Positions 51,979 to 63,412 of a DNA stretch of 64,000 nucleotides are shown here, in pieces. Source of the stretch: Pseudoips prasinana. Taxonomy: Eukaryota > Arthropoda > Insecta > Lepidoptera > Nolidae. Where the stretch lies: positions 8,464,501 to 8,528,500 of the forward strand of contig OX621252.1 in the NCBI GenBank assembly GCA_951640165.1. Reading direction: 5' to 3'. The notes under the pieces are model-generated. The model was not told the origin of the DNA. It ran no database searches and saw nothing but the letters and a program-made list of their open reading frames with translations. A program made the translations under genes and the position numbers. Within the stretch, counting starts at the first letter, position 1, and each line of letters begins with the position of its first letter.

Positions 51979-52463
51979 GATGTAGTGTGTAAATTGATTA
52001 GTACAAAAATAACGTGTCATCTAAAAATATTATTGTTTACTGCCAAAATGAAGTGTTTCTACTTACAATAATCTTGACATTATTTTGTCAAAAAAGTTAC
52101 GAGCACAACGATCGAAACTCAATTTACAGAGCGAATAGGACACCGAAGATGCCTTGAATGTAATCGCTCTATTAACGTATCTTGTCATACGTTTTTTACG
52201 CAGAAAGTTTGATTATGTAACCAACGTTTGTTTCGTGCTAAATAAGCGTACAGTACCATTACTTCTTATGGGATCTTGTTTCATGCGCTTCCCTGATGTT
52301 TCTCCCTGCCAAAAAAACGTAAGGGTGTGATACGCTAATATGGCACTAAATAAATAATGTAATGCAATCAGTTTTTATGTCAATAGTAGTGTACAAGTTT
52401 TATACGTTCTTTTAGCACATAATAAATCTCTGTTGGTCTTATTCACATTCGCGTCTAATACTA
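51979..52463. other. Interior of the 34-bp-TIR transposon between BEL and pogo
   Basis: AT-rich, no open frame of note. By position it should hold the promoter side of the carrier transposon's own gene. Confidence 0.5.
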
Positions 52464-52942
52464 CTGTAGGGGACTGTGGGGTTCACTGAATCATGGGTCA
52501 GAGTGGATCGTTTGCTATAGTTTGTTATGTTTTGCACGCACACACGAAAGCGCGTGCGACGTTGCCGGTCTGTCATGCCTCCGTTCGCCAAACTAGTGAG
52601 CCACGCAGCATCGAAGCTGTAAGTTGTGTAGTGAGCGCTCCGTCAGTAGGTAAGTCTAAAAGTATTTTATTACGTATTTTTCTAAAATGTATAGTGGTCT
52701 ACTGAATTGGTTCTAGGTTAGTCGGGTTACATGTTGATTTTGTCTAGCGTATTAAAATTAATGTGAATGGTCTATCTTTGTAATAAACTATGGCTTTTGT
52801 ATATATTTTTTTTAATTTCGTGTAATTACATAAATGGGTAACAGCGGATCAACATGGTTTGGGTTTCAGTGGATCACGATCCACTGTGACCCACAAAAAT
52901 TGTAAGTTTTGCTGACCGAATTTTTCTTTCTTTTTAGATAAA

Positions 52943-55192
52943 ATGCCTCGAAACAGGGTTCGTAAGACCACCATAGGGCTTCACAGTGAGGCCGATATGC
53001 GAGCTGCCTTACAATTGATATCCGAGGGTCAGACAATTAGAGCTGTAGCAAAATCGAGCAAAATTCCATTTACGACTCTTTATAGATACAACAAAAAAGT
53101 GAAATTGTCATCATCTCATGATCCCATTAACACGGAATCAATGACACCAAATTATTCTGTTCGAAAAATATTTAATGATGTTCAAGAACAGGAGTTGGTT
53201 AATTATTTGAGTAAATGCAGCAAAATGTTTTATGGACTCACCTTGATGGATACCCGCCGGTTAGCCTATGAAATGGCTGTTCAGAATAAATTGACGGTGC
53301 CTGAAAAGTGGCATGACACAAAACTAGCGGGAATCGAATGGCTTCATAGCTTTCGTAAAAGACACCCAAATATTAGCCTCAGAACGCCTGAAGGATGTAG
53401 CTTGAGTCGTGCTACGTCTTTTAATCGACATAATGTTAATACGTTTTACGATAATCTGAAAGAAGCTATGTCTAGACACGAAAAGTTCGGTGATGGCACA
53501 AGAGTATATAACCTAGATGAGACAAATACTATGACCGTTCAAAAATCGGCTAAAGTTCTGGCTGTTAAAGGTCAAAAACAAGTTGCAAAAGTAACAAGCG
53601 CCGAACGGGGTACTTTAGTTACCACGTAACATGTGGTAACTAAAGTACCCCGTTCGGTTATCAATGCTTTAGGCTACGCGTTGCCTCCTATAATGGTATT
53701 TCCGAGGGTTCACTTCAAGAACCATATGATAAGTGATGCTCCAGCCGGAACATTGGGCCTGGCAACGCAAAGTGGATGGATGAAAGGAGAATTATTTTTC
53801 GAAGTTATCCAGCATTTTATAACTCACACTAATAGCGGTAAAGACAATCCCAGTCTTCTGATTTTAGATAATCACGAATCGCATATGAACATTCAAACAT
53901 TAAACTTGGCGAAAGATAACGGTATTACTATTTTAACAGTTCCCCCACATTCAACTGGAAAACTACAACCCTTGGACGTTGGCGTCTTTGGTCCATTTAA
54001 GGTTTCTTACAATAAAGCAGTTGATAGCTGGATGATGAGAAATCCGGGTAAAACTTTCTCCATCTATGATGTTGCTGGATGCGTCAATGAGGCTCATATG
54101 AAAACAATGACACCAGCCAACATCTGCAGTGCATTTCGAGCAACGGGAATCTTCCCCTACAATAGAGATATTTTTACTGATGACGACTTCGCCCCTAGCG
54201 AAGTTACCGACAGAGAACGTGAAAGTAATATTGAATATCAGCGCCCTGAAAATACAACCGGTAACATTGATAATCTATGTACAAGGAACACAAGTGACAC
54301 ACACACATTGACACTTCAAGACAATGTTTCAATTATTGAACCATCTACTTCTACGGAACAATTGACCAACCATGGATGTAATATCGTAATCATTACTCCT
54401 CCTCGCGCTCAAAGTCCACCCAGACAGGTTCAGCTGCCACTAGAACAACCTAAGGTAACAAATGCAAGTCATGTTTCTAATGTCAATTCCGAAAACATAG
54501 ATAAAACCTTGACTCTGACTCCATCTAAACAATTGATACCTGAAAGCGAACCATCTACATCCCAGGATATTAATTTGCAAACTAAACCATTCATTAGCCC
54601 ATTTGATTTTCGAGGATTACCAAAAGCAAAACCTAGAAAAAATGGATCAACGAGGCGTAAAGGTAAAAGCATGATCGTGACAGACACTCCTAACAAAGAT
54701 GAAATAGAGCAGAGATCTTTAGAAAAAAATAAACGTACTAATAAAACGGTAGCTACAAAGGCTGTTAAAAGAACAATTTTTGAAAGTAGTAGTGATGAAG
54801 ATGAGGACCAGATGAGCATACATTCAGAAGAAGAACCGGCATTTGATGAAGAGCACGATGAGACGTTTGTAGTGGACCCCAAACTATTTCAACCACTTAA
54901 AATATTGCCAAAAGAAGGTAACTTCATTTTAATCGAATTTGAAGTAAAAGCAAAGAAGATTTATTACATTGGCAAAGTAATTGGTGACAAAGATGTCTTG
55001 GAAGTAAGTTTTTTAAGAAAATCTGCAAAGCAAGAAAATAGCTTTCATTTGCCCAATATCCCAGATATTTCCTCAGTGACACAAAATGATATCAAGATGA
55101 TTTTGCCTCAACCAAGATTTACTGGCAGTACAAAAAGAGCACAAGGTCTATATCATTTTGATATTGACTGTACCAAAATTGATTTACGTTGA
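52943..55192 (+). pseudogene. Pogo/Tigger-like transposase interrupted by an in-frame stop in a palindrome
   Basis: Cut-and-paste transposase of the pogo group. Part 1 (52943-53629): Psq-type helix-turn-helix (ISEGQTIRAVAKSSKIPFTT, about residues 27-46), CENP-B-like DNA-binding region to about 155, and VYNLDET with the first catalytic Asp (192). A TAA at 53627 ends it. Part 2 (to 55192) is in the same frame and has LLILDNHESHMN (second Asp) and HSTGKLQPLDVGVFGPFK (third Asp), so DDD is complete. The tail of about 330 residues is long, with acidic and Lys-rich runs (SSSDEDEDQ). The stop lies in the loop of a 24-bp-arm palindrome (53603-53657) absent from the expected coding order, where related transposases have a few residues between TLVT and INALG. 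One lesion only; the rest is open. Confidence 0.9.
53603..53657. repeat. Snap-back palindrome inside the transposase gene
   Basis: CGAACGGGGTACTTTAGTTA continues CCAC, then loop GTAACAT, then the exact reverse complement GTGGTAACTAAAGTACCCCG continuing TTCG. 24-nt arms; the inserted length keeps the frame but brings TAA. Confidence 0.9.
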
Positions 55193-56069
55193 TTGTTTTT
55201 TAATTGTTTCTGATTGTTAAATTTTGTTTAATAATGTAAGTGCAGAGGAAACGCTCTAAGGCAGAATGTCATATTTAGTTTTAGGATAACACAAACGTTA
55301 GTGTTTGGTGGTTAATACATCATTTAATTTACCAAATTATATTTCGTTACTTTAAGTAAAATGAACATATTGTGATCATTAATATTATCATAGTCATTTT
55401 GAGACTGATTATTGTTTATAAAACTTTCTTATGGAACAGAAGAAATGTTCCTTTTTTTAAAGTTAGAATTTATAAGTTACGTACATTAATAAAAGTTCCT
55501 ATATAAATGGTTGTAGTAGGTAGGTACAGAGTGTGTCCTGAAAAGACTGTGATTTTAAACTTTATGATTATTAATAAAGCGATCTCGTAAACTAAACTAT
55601 ATTGCAATAAGTGATGGAGCAAAATAAATATATTTTTATTAATTATTTCTTGTTTTAATACATTTTATATCCTCATGATTCAATGAGCCCCGTGCGATTC
55701 ATAGTACCCCAACACACTGATCCATTGTAACCCATTCATGGGTTACAATGAATCACATTCCATAGTTTTTTAAAAGAGCATTTTTTGCTGTTTTTTATGC
55801 AGTTGAAGTCTTTTATGCCATTGACTAAGATAATGAAATAAATGCACAAGAGTTTTATCAAAAAACAATCGATTTAGAAGTGAAAATGTGGCTGTCAAGT
55901 TACTTAAAAAAAAAATGCTCCACTGTACCCCACGTTACCCTACGCTAATTTGACACCAAAAAGTTTAGCTAGGCCTAGCTGGTTGCGTATGAAAATAAGA
56001 AGGGGGGAGCCCTTCGCAATTGTTTGATACCTAGAGTCTAAGCATTTTTAAAAGAGTCAAGTGAATCTG

Positions 56070-57316
56070 AGCTCATTAAAGTTTGTCAAAAGTTTTTCCT
56101 ATTGACTTTCAATATTTCTAAAATTTTTATGAGAGGCTGTTTCAAAAAACTGTCAGAGACAAATGTTGTCGAATCTGATGCCAGGGGAGTGCTTGATCCA
56201 CACAATAAAACTCCTGAACGTGCTAGACAGTACGTCAAAGACCACATTAACTCTTTTCCGCGCATGCCAGCTCACTATGTTAGAAAAGATACCAAAAAGA
56301 GTATCGTGACCAAGGCCTTAATGTCACGAAGATGTATGAATTATATGTTGATATGTGCAAGGAAGATGAGGTGGAACCTGTCAAAATAAATATATACCGT
56401 TATATTTTAATATTTGCTTCTGTGGCTTCCTTAACCATAAGATATGTGCGATGAATGTTTGAGATATGATAACATTAATGATGAAGAGAAAGAATTAGCT
56501 TCTTTCTCTTAAAAGGCGAATATGAAGCTCATTTACAGAGAAAAGTTCAAGCGAGAAGACATAGAGATGAAGCTAAAAAACTTGCTCTGGATGGTGAAAT
56601 TTATTTCGTCGAATACAATATGGAAGCTATTTGTCATATTCCAAAAAAATCTTTTATAAACGAAGGCTGCCTGTGTATAACTGTACATTACTGGATTTTG
56701 GCAAAGAAAAGAGGGAAGTAATATGCTATTGCTAGAATGAAGGGGTTGTGTGGCTTTTTTTTATATACCGGAAATAAATCAAAAATATTTTGAGCCTGGT
56801 CATAGTCAGATGGAAGTTGACAACATTCACGCTACTATAGAGCTGGCCATGAAAAGTGTACCAATTTTTGATCCGTCTAGTTACTACACTATTATTAGAA
56901 CTGCGTCAAGAAGAAATGCAAATCCTTACAAAGTACAAGAAATGGGACAGGAAGATTTTATGATTTGAAGAAACTGAAAACTGTAATGATTAAGAACTGT
57001 AAAACAGATTCTGATGAGGAGACTGTGAATTGGTTAAAAATAAAATGTCTTCAATATCGCAAAACCGACCCAGAACATATTTTTTTTAAATATGGCTTGG
57101 ACAGCGTCAATTTCAAAATTTAAGGTATTCAGAAGGGGCAAAAAATCAACCTCGTCGAGAGTAATTTTGGAAAAAGCCAACAGTGGTCCAATAGCTACGA
57201 GTATATCAGCAGATAAATACAATGATTTGCAAGAGCTGTGTCGATCTGGAGTTATTCCTTCAACTTATGAAGATTTGGTGATGATATTCGTCCATTTGCA
57301 AGTCGATCACGAATAA
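56070..57316 (+). pseudogene. Decayed transposase-like gene of the 34-bp-TIR transposon
   Basis: Pieces in shifting frames: TFNISKIFMRGCFKKLSETN with DARGVLDPHNKTPERARQYV and INSFPRMPAHYVRKDTKK (56102-56389); KGEYEAHLQRKVQARR (about 56515); FEPGHSQMEVDNIHATIELA and SSYYTIIRTASRRNANPYKV (56750-56968); VNWLKIKCLQYRKTDPEHIF; and a C-terminus KYNDLQELCRSGVIPSTYED. The order resembles a family of transposase-like proteins repeated in many insect genomes, which I cannot assign to a named superfamily. At least four frameshifts or stops and gaps. Probably the original gene of the transposon whose TIRs are at 43439 and 57690. Confidence 0.65.
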
Positions 57317-57781
57317 CTATTCTTAATTACATTTTAAAGAGAGATTATTCATTTTTGGATTTTTTTCAATTATATTTTAAAGCCATTTTAACGTAAGTTT
57401 CGTTGGATTCCATACATAATTAAATTGATGTAACAGCCAAAATGACGTATTAAACCATTTTTTGAAAAATAAACTTTATTAAAATAAAAGTGTTTTTTGA
57501 TTGCCAAAAAAGTTACACTATTCCGTAGCCGATAAATACAGCTTTATTATTAGTAAAAATCAGATATCTAACTGCTATACATTTTGCCATAAAAGAGCTA
57601 AAAGATAAAGTTAAGTAAATTTCAGTTGTTTTTCGGCTCTCCTGTAAAGTTTTCAATTTGCCCTTACGCTACTCTAGTTCTTAACCCACGGTATGTTTGT
57701 TACTTTTGTACGTCTAAACGGCTGGAGCGATTTTAATGAAATTTGCTATGGAGGTAGCTGACACCCTGGCTAACACGTAGG

Positions 57782-58840
57782 CATAGCTGGGCATTATCTC
57801 GTTAATCGTTAATTAACGAAGTTAACATTTTGATGAACGGATTAACTGTTAAGTTAACTTTTAAAAATGTTAACGGACACGTTAACTTCCGTTAATCGTT
57901 AACCCTAGAAAGATAACCTTATTTAAACTGGCATTAAAGATAAGCATACGCTTCTGAGGCACATAACACATTTATATTTTTTTATTATTAAATACTTTTT
58001 ATTGTATTTATTAACCTGATAGTTTTAATGTGTGGGTATTGAACTAATAATTAAAAAACTTTATTAGTTAATTAATTTATATATTTGAAACATTAAACTT
58101 AAATGAAAAATCCTCTAGAAAAAATCAACATAATTAGCAGTCTTCAGTTTACAGCAAATTAAAATCACAAAATAATAATAATAATTTTTCCTCAAAAAGT
58201 AATTAAAAATAATTAAAGATAATTATAATTATTTGGCTCCAAATTTGGTTTCATAGACATAGAAAGCAATTTTGTTTGCATTCGTCGTAAACTGTATTTG
58301 GCGCATGTTATCTTACACAATATTTTTTTATTCCTGCAAAAGGTACGATGCCCTCTTTTCTCGGCTGGAGGTTCTTCTTCATCATCTGTAGAGGTCTGCA
58401 CAACTGATTTTGGAATAATATCTGTGATAGTTTCTCGCTCATGCTATGGCAAAGTAACAGCTTCAGAGTCTTTCTGGCAGCATCGGTTCAGATGACTGGG
58501 TGCTCAACTTTACCATATATTCCCTTCTGTTGTTTGTGGCGACTTTTGCTCTTGAAGGGGAATATGCACCTTATGCCCGACGATTAATTTACACATTTGA
58601 ATTATACACAATTAAGTATTTTGTTTTGTCCTGTCAACTTCCAGAACCTAAACCAACAGGTTTTATAAGTTCACTAATGCAAAGATATAAAAATGCAATT
58701 TTACACATATTAACGGATTAACGTTAACTTGCGTTAATTCTTCCGAAATGTAACGCTTTAACGTTTAACGAAGCTAACTTTTTTTGTACCGGATTAACAA
58801 TTAACGAAGTTAACTATTTGATTAACGGTGCCCAGCTATG
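57782..58840 (-). mobile_element. hAT-like element with coding remnant, 1059 bp
   Basis: CATAGCTGGGCATTATCTCG at 57782 and ACGGTGCCCAGCTATG at 58840. Target duplication CACGTAGG / CAAGTAGG (8 bp, one mismatch). GTTAAC-rich sub-terminal repeats match 41820-42710 in reverse. On the minus strand 58500-58210 retains PAEKRGHRTFCRNKKILCKI, a remnant of a coding segment that the other copy has lost. Confidence 0.85.
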
Positions 58841-59461
58841 CAAGTAGGCTATAATTTATAGTTTAACGCGAGTAAAACCGCGGGGCACAGCTAGTCATGA
58901 TGTCATCCTACTCTAATTTCGACCAGCCAATGGAAACTTACAATCTGCATGGTACTCACTCTATTTCCTTACTATCACGTCCCGGATGGAACGGTATAGC
59001 CGACACGAACTAAGACGACTGTTCAGCGACAGGAATGACTACTCAGTCATTTTGCTCGTCAAAATAAACATTAAAACACAAGCTAAAAGAATAAACCGTT
59101 TTATTGGCATATTAACTGTAATTAAATACATACATTAATATAATTACAACACATTGTATTAATGTAAATATTTAGATTATTTTATACAATTATATCACAT
59201 AAAAACACCACTCACAGAATGTAGAAGCAAAACGATAAATCGTTAATAAGTACATACAATATTTTCATTTTAAGATCTTTGGAATGGGCCTTTATAAAAA
59301 CTGTAAAACAATGTCTAAACGTGATGCGACAATTCACGTCGCATTTCATGATAAAAAGCTGAAAAATAACCCTACAAATGGAAAATTAGTAAAAATAATT
59401 GATTTCAAACAATGTTTAGTCATATAAAAAGCCAGCCTCACATTCAGGTGTTCTCAGTTAC

Positions 59462-59650
59462 CAGTTAACATGTAATTCTAACCAGTTAACATGTAATTCT
59501 AACCAGTTAACATGTAATTCTAACCAGTTAACATGTAATTCTAACCAGTTAACATGTAATTCTAACCAGTTAACATGTAATTATAACCAGCTAATATGTA
59601 ATTCTAGCCAGTTTACATGTTATGCTAACCAGGTAACATGATACTCTAAC
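59462..59650. repeat. 21-bp minisatellite, 9 units
   Basis: The unit CAGTTAACATGTAATTCTAA then C repeats from 59462. The first five are identical and the sixth differs by one base; units 7-9 diverge (CAGCTAATATG, CAGTTTACATG, CAGGTAACATG). Each early unit has the palindrome GTTAAC at 21-bp spacing. Confidence 0.95.
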
Positions 59651-60499
59651 TCTAACCAGATGGAAATGGACAGCTATCGAAAGGAACAATACTTTTGCGC
59701 TTAATACAATATCGAAATCATGTCTTTTCCATTTGGATTCATTGGTCAGGGAAGTATCAATAAAGGTTTAGAAGTTCTAATGGCATTGCTATTGCAATAC
59801 TTAGGCGAATAATTATATGGAAATCGATTAAAGCAATTCATATCGATGAATCACTTATCCAAGACTCCTTAAACGGTCCGGTAACTGCAAACTCCAAAAA
59901 TGTGAGAACGGCTTTACTATAAAAAGGTCTGTATTAAAATTCGAATACTATTTGTTTGTGCAATAACAACACAGTCAATTATCGAAACAATTTATACAAT
60001 AACTAGCGCGTTCCAGGACATAGTAACGATTTTACGCATCAAGTGTACTGTATTTTGGTGTTTGAACATTACTCACCAAAATGTTAAGAATGGTGTTCTC
60101 TGGAACGCACTTCAAGCACCTTACACAGAACTTACAAGTATAATTTTAAGAATAAAAAATAAATCATTGGTGTCTTTATAATAATACTTCATAATAATTC
60201 CGCCATGTCATCTTAATATTGTTATATAAACATTGATATATATATATGGTTGTTGTATAATACAAAATGATAAATCATTTTATTCAATATCAATATGTCA
60301 AAAATGTCTTATTTGCAATAATTTCAAGGTTAAAAGCATTTCATAAATTCGCGCGAATTATGGCATAGCTGAACTCTAAATTTCTAGCGCGTGATCTTGT
60401 CTAATTAAGCTGTAAATCAGGATGGGATATAATGTTTCATCCGCGATCCACAAGCTATTTAGATTCGAGTATGGATAGTAAATTATTTTTTTATTTAAT

Positions 60500-60775
60500 A
60501 ATAATAATAATATCCTGGGACATTATTCACGCACGACCATCTGATCCCAAACTAAGCAGAGCTTGTACTGTGGAAACCAGATAACTGATATAATACATAT
60601 ATTACTTTTCTTTTGTAAATACATACTTATATAGATAATTACACCCAGACTCAGGACAAACAGACATGTTCATGCACACAAATATCTGTCCTGGGTGGGA
60701 ATCGAACCCACGACCTCCGGCGTGAAAAGCAAGCATTTGCCAACCACGCCAACAGGCCCGTAAGGAAAGGAGTAA
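60500..60775 (-). mobile_element. tRNA-derived SINE, family A relative
   Basis: Reversed: TGATCCCAAACTAAGCAGAG and CTTATATAGATAATTACACC, then the B box in GGGAATCGAACCCACGACCT and an A-box-like GGCCTGTTGGCG on the opposite strand. The body is diverged from the other family A copies. Confidence 0.7.
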
Positions 60776-62956
60776 CATCATCGGGTTCAAAATAATTGTC
60801 CTTTTAAACTATTAATTGATGTCAGTGCCATCTATTGTTTAGTTTTTAAACATGTGTTGACACTTCTTTTCAATTTACTAAAAATACACAAATCCTCCAC
60901 AGTCATATCGCTTTGGAAAAGTGTTCAGGTCAAAGTTGAGTTGTATCTATTTATCAATTTCGCGCTTGAAGAAATGATCCACTCTTACATACTGCTTGTA
61001 ATTAAGATTCCATAATTCTGAAGAAATGCAATTAAAATTGAAATCTAAATGCGAACTACAAGGTTTTATGTATTTCGTTTAGCATCTATTAGTGATGTAG
61101 GTACATACATTATTGTTCGTTGGGTTGTTATTAATATTCTGTTAGACATGATTATTCGGATGTCATTTGTCAATTCAGTACAAGTACAGTAAATTTCTTT
61201 TTATTTTTTAAATGGCAAATAATGCCAACGCTGACACTTCTACCAATTCCAACTGAAATGGAAATGCGTGTAATAAAATTTTGATTGAATATTAAAACTA
61301 GGACTAAAGTTAATTAATGGTTATATAAATTTTGAGGTAAAATGCACAAAGCTAAGACTTATCATCCGGATGGTATCTTCAATGAAATTTAGTATTTATC
61401 ATAATATCTTTATGTCGGCTATAAATAGATATGGAATCACCTTTGTCGGTGCAAATTTGCATTCCCAAATTATTATCACCTTTGTCAGAGTTGAAATAAT
61501 ATCGACAATGGGTGAACATTATCGGCCTCTAGACGCTTTGATGCTTAAGTACTTGTAATTAATTTTCGACTTTATTTCAACTACAGCAAATTCGATAATT
61601 AATTGGCAATGAAATATGCTGTTTCACCTCAGGAGATAAGCGCAGGCCATAACATTATTTATATGTTTATAAACATCTTAGCATTTTTTTATATATCCAT
61701 ATTTCTTATTTTCTGTTCTAAGAACACGTAAATATCTACAATATTAGACACCATCATAATAAATAATTTTCATAGAAATGACAACCTGAAATATATTGTT
61801 TATTTTTCAGTAGTTTTATATACTTCGAATATTTAGGAACGGTTTAGAAAAATATTAACTTAAAGATTGACACTAATGTCCTTGAGATTCTGCCAAACAC
61901 ACTCACATACACATTTGTTGATGACCTTGAAATTACAATTAAAAGTTTAAAATTCTGTTTTTGAGTCTTAAGCCAATTCACAAGCAAATGTTGGAATGAT
62001 TCATAAGCATATTTATGGACGAATAAAATGTCAAGCAAGTTCAAGGTCATAGGTGCTGATGACCTTGAACACTGAATTATTTGCGATGGTTTCAGGTTAC
62101 ATCATTTCTATGGAAATCAAGCGCGTATTAGACACAGGCAAGATAATTTGCTAACATACTACAGTTATAATCAGAGTGAAAAATACTGGATAATGTGTAA
62201 AAATCCTGCACCTTTTGTTTCAATTATTGACTAGTGATGTAAACGTAGTAGTTATTTAGTATATGCATTGGAGTGATTTCAATTCCAGGGGCCTTTGAGA
62301 CTATTGACAGACGATTATGGGACAGTGCACAAAGTGTACACAAACAGATACACTCTCTATTCCTGCACGGCACGGGAGCATAACATCGTCAACTGAACCG
62401 AATGCGGATTATAACTTATTAACCCGATAAGACTTTTTAGCTCATACGAAACTTTATTTTAAGCATGTTGCTTTTTGAGGTGGTTGTTAATTCACATAAT
62501 CTTTCATAGTCCAATACCACATCTAACTAATTTAATACAAGATATTAGTGATTTCAACTAAGTTTTCATCTTTCAGTATTACATATAAAATGTATATCAA
62601 TATTAGTATAAATTATTTTCAGGCATACCTTGGAGTACACTGATTATGGAAAAAGCATAAAAATGACTCAATTCTATCTAGCAAGTACATTAAAATAAAT
62701 TATAAACATACATTTACTGTTTTTATTTGCCACACTCCATAAAGTATTTTTTTTATATATGGTTTTCCACAATCAGTAATGGCCTTAATAAACTATGCTG
62801 AATATATTTTATATAAGTATATTCGAGAATTAACTTTTTATTACATGTACTTGAAAATAATTTAAGTCACTTTTAAGGAAACATATTGTTTACATTAGTT
62901 TAATAACAGCAAAGGCGACATCAAAAAGGTGTTTAATTATTACATTTAATAGACAT

Positions 62957-63412
62957 CAAATACCGCCAGGGCTTCATATCAATCCCGTTATATCATATAA
63001 AAAAAGTTTTGTCCGGCCGCCGAAACATTGTTCCTCTCGGTAACGATCGAAAGAACGTAGCTCTAATAGCGATACTACTATTTTCATATAATTATTATTT
63101 TTCGCTGAATTGAAACTTAAATATCTTTCCGTGGCCGGACTTGTGTAGGCAATAAATTTAATTAAAAGATGATGGTCTAAAATTGATCTAGATATACCGT
63201 CACGGCTTCATATCAATCCCATTAAATCATATAAAAAAGTCTTTCGTCCGGCCGCCGTAAGATTGTGTTCCTCTTCGATCGGAAGAACGTAAGTTTATTA
63301 GCGTTACTACAATTTACGAATTAATTATTTTTAAATCATGTCAACTAATAATAAAATTAAATATATTTCCGTGGCCGGATTTGTGTAGTCAATAAATTTA
63401 ATTAAAAGATGA
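62957..63412 (+). repeat. Direct duplication of about 220 bp with a GTCCGGCC hairpin in each copy
   Basis: Copy 1 about 62957-63175, copy 2 about 63196-63412. Both have GGCTTCATATCAATCCC, GTCCGGCCGCCG, GATCG(A/G)AAGAACGTA, TTTCCGTGGCCGGA and GTCAATAAATTTAATTAAAA-like ends. GTCCGGCC and GGCCGGAC can close a stem around an interior of about 110-140 nt. No ORF. Confidence 0.85.

Larger units (their letters stand above)
52464..55945 (+). mobile_element. Pogo/Tigger-like DNA transposon
   Basis: Imperfect TIRs of about 28 bp: CTGTAGGGGACTGTGGGGTT at the left, and GCGTAGGGTAACGTGGGGTA as reverse complement of the right. TA duplicated at 52462-52463 and 55946-55947. Repeated sub-terminal GATCCACTGTGACCC / GGGTTACAATGAATCA motifs at 52490-52515, 52855-52895 and 55675-55755. 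About 3.5 kb with one long gene. Confidence 0.88.
43439..57690 (+). mobile_element. DNA transposon with 34-bp TIRs, carrier of BEL and pogo insertions
   Basis: CGTGGGTTAAGAAC, one mismatch, AGAGTAGCGTAAGGGCAAA at 43439; its reverse complement ends at 57690. GTAT on both sides (43435-43438 and 57691-57694) is a candidate 4-bp target duplication. Without its two insertions it would be about 2.3 kb. The decayed transposase at 56070-57316 is the only coding remnant that belongs to it. Superfamily not assigned. Confidence 0.75.
43382..58894 (+). mobile_element. Helitron-like element split by nested insertions
   Basis: Begins TCACACTAATATTATGAAGG and ends GCGAGTAAAACCGCGGGGCA then CAGCTAG, the same start and end as the short copies (e.g. 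3697-3858). Removing the two nested transposons leaves roughly 190 bp (43382-43438, 57691-57781, 58841-58894), a normal size for this family. Confidence 0.75.

Noticed and set aside
59462..59650. CRISPR-like array
   Set aside because: Units are contiguous with no unique spacers, in a eukaryotic context; a minisatellite.
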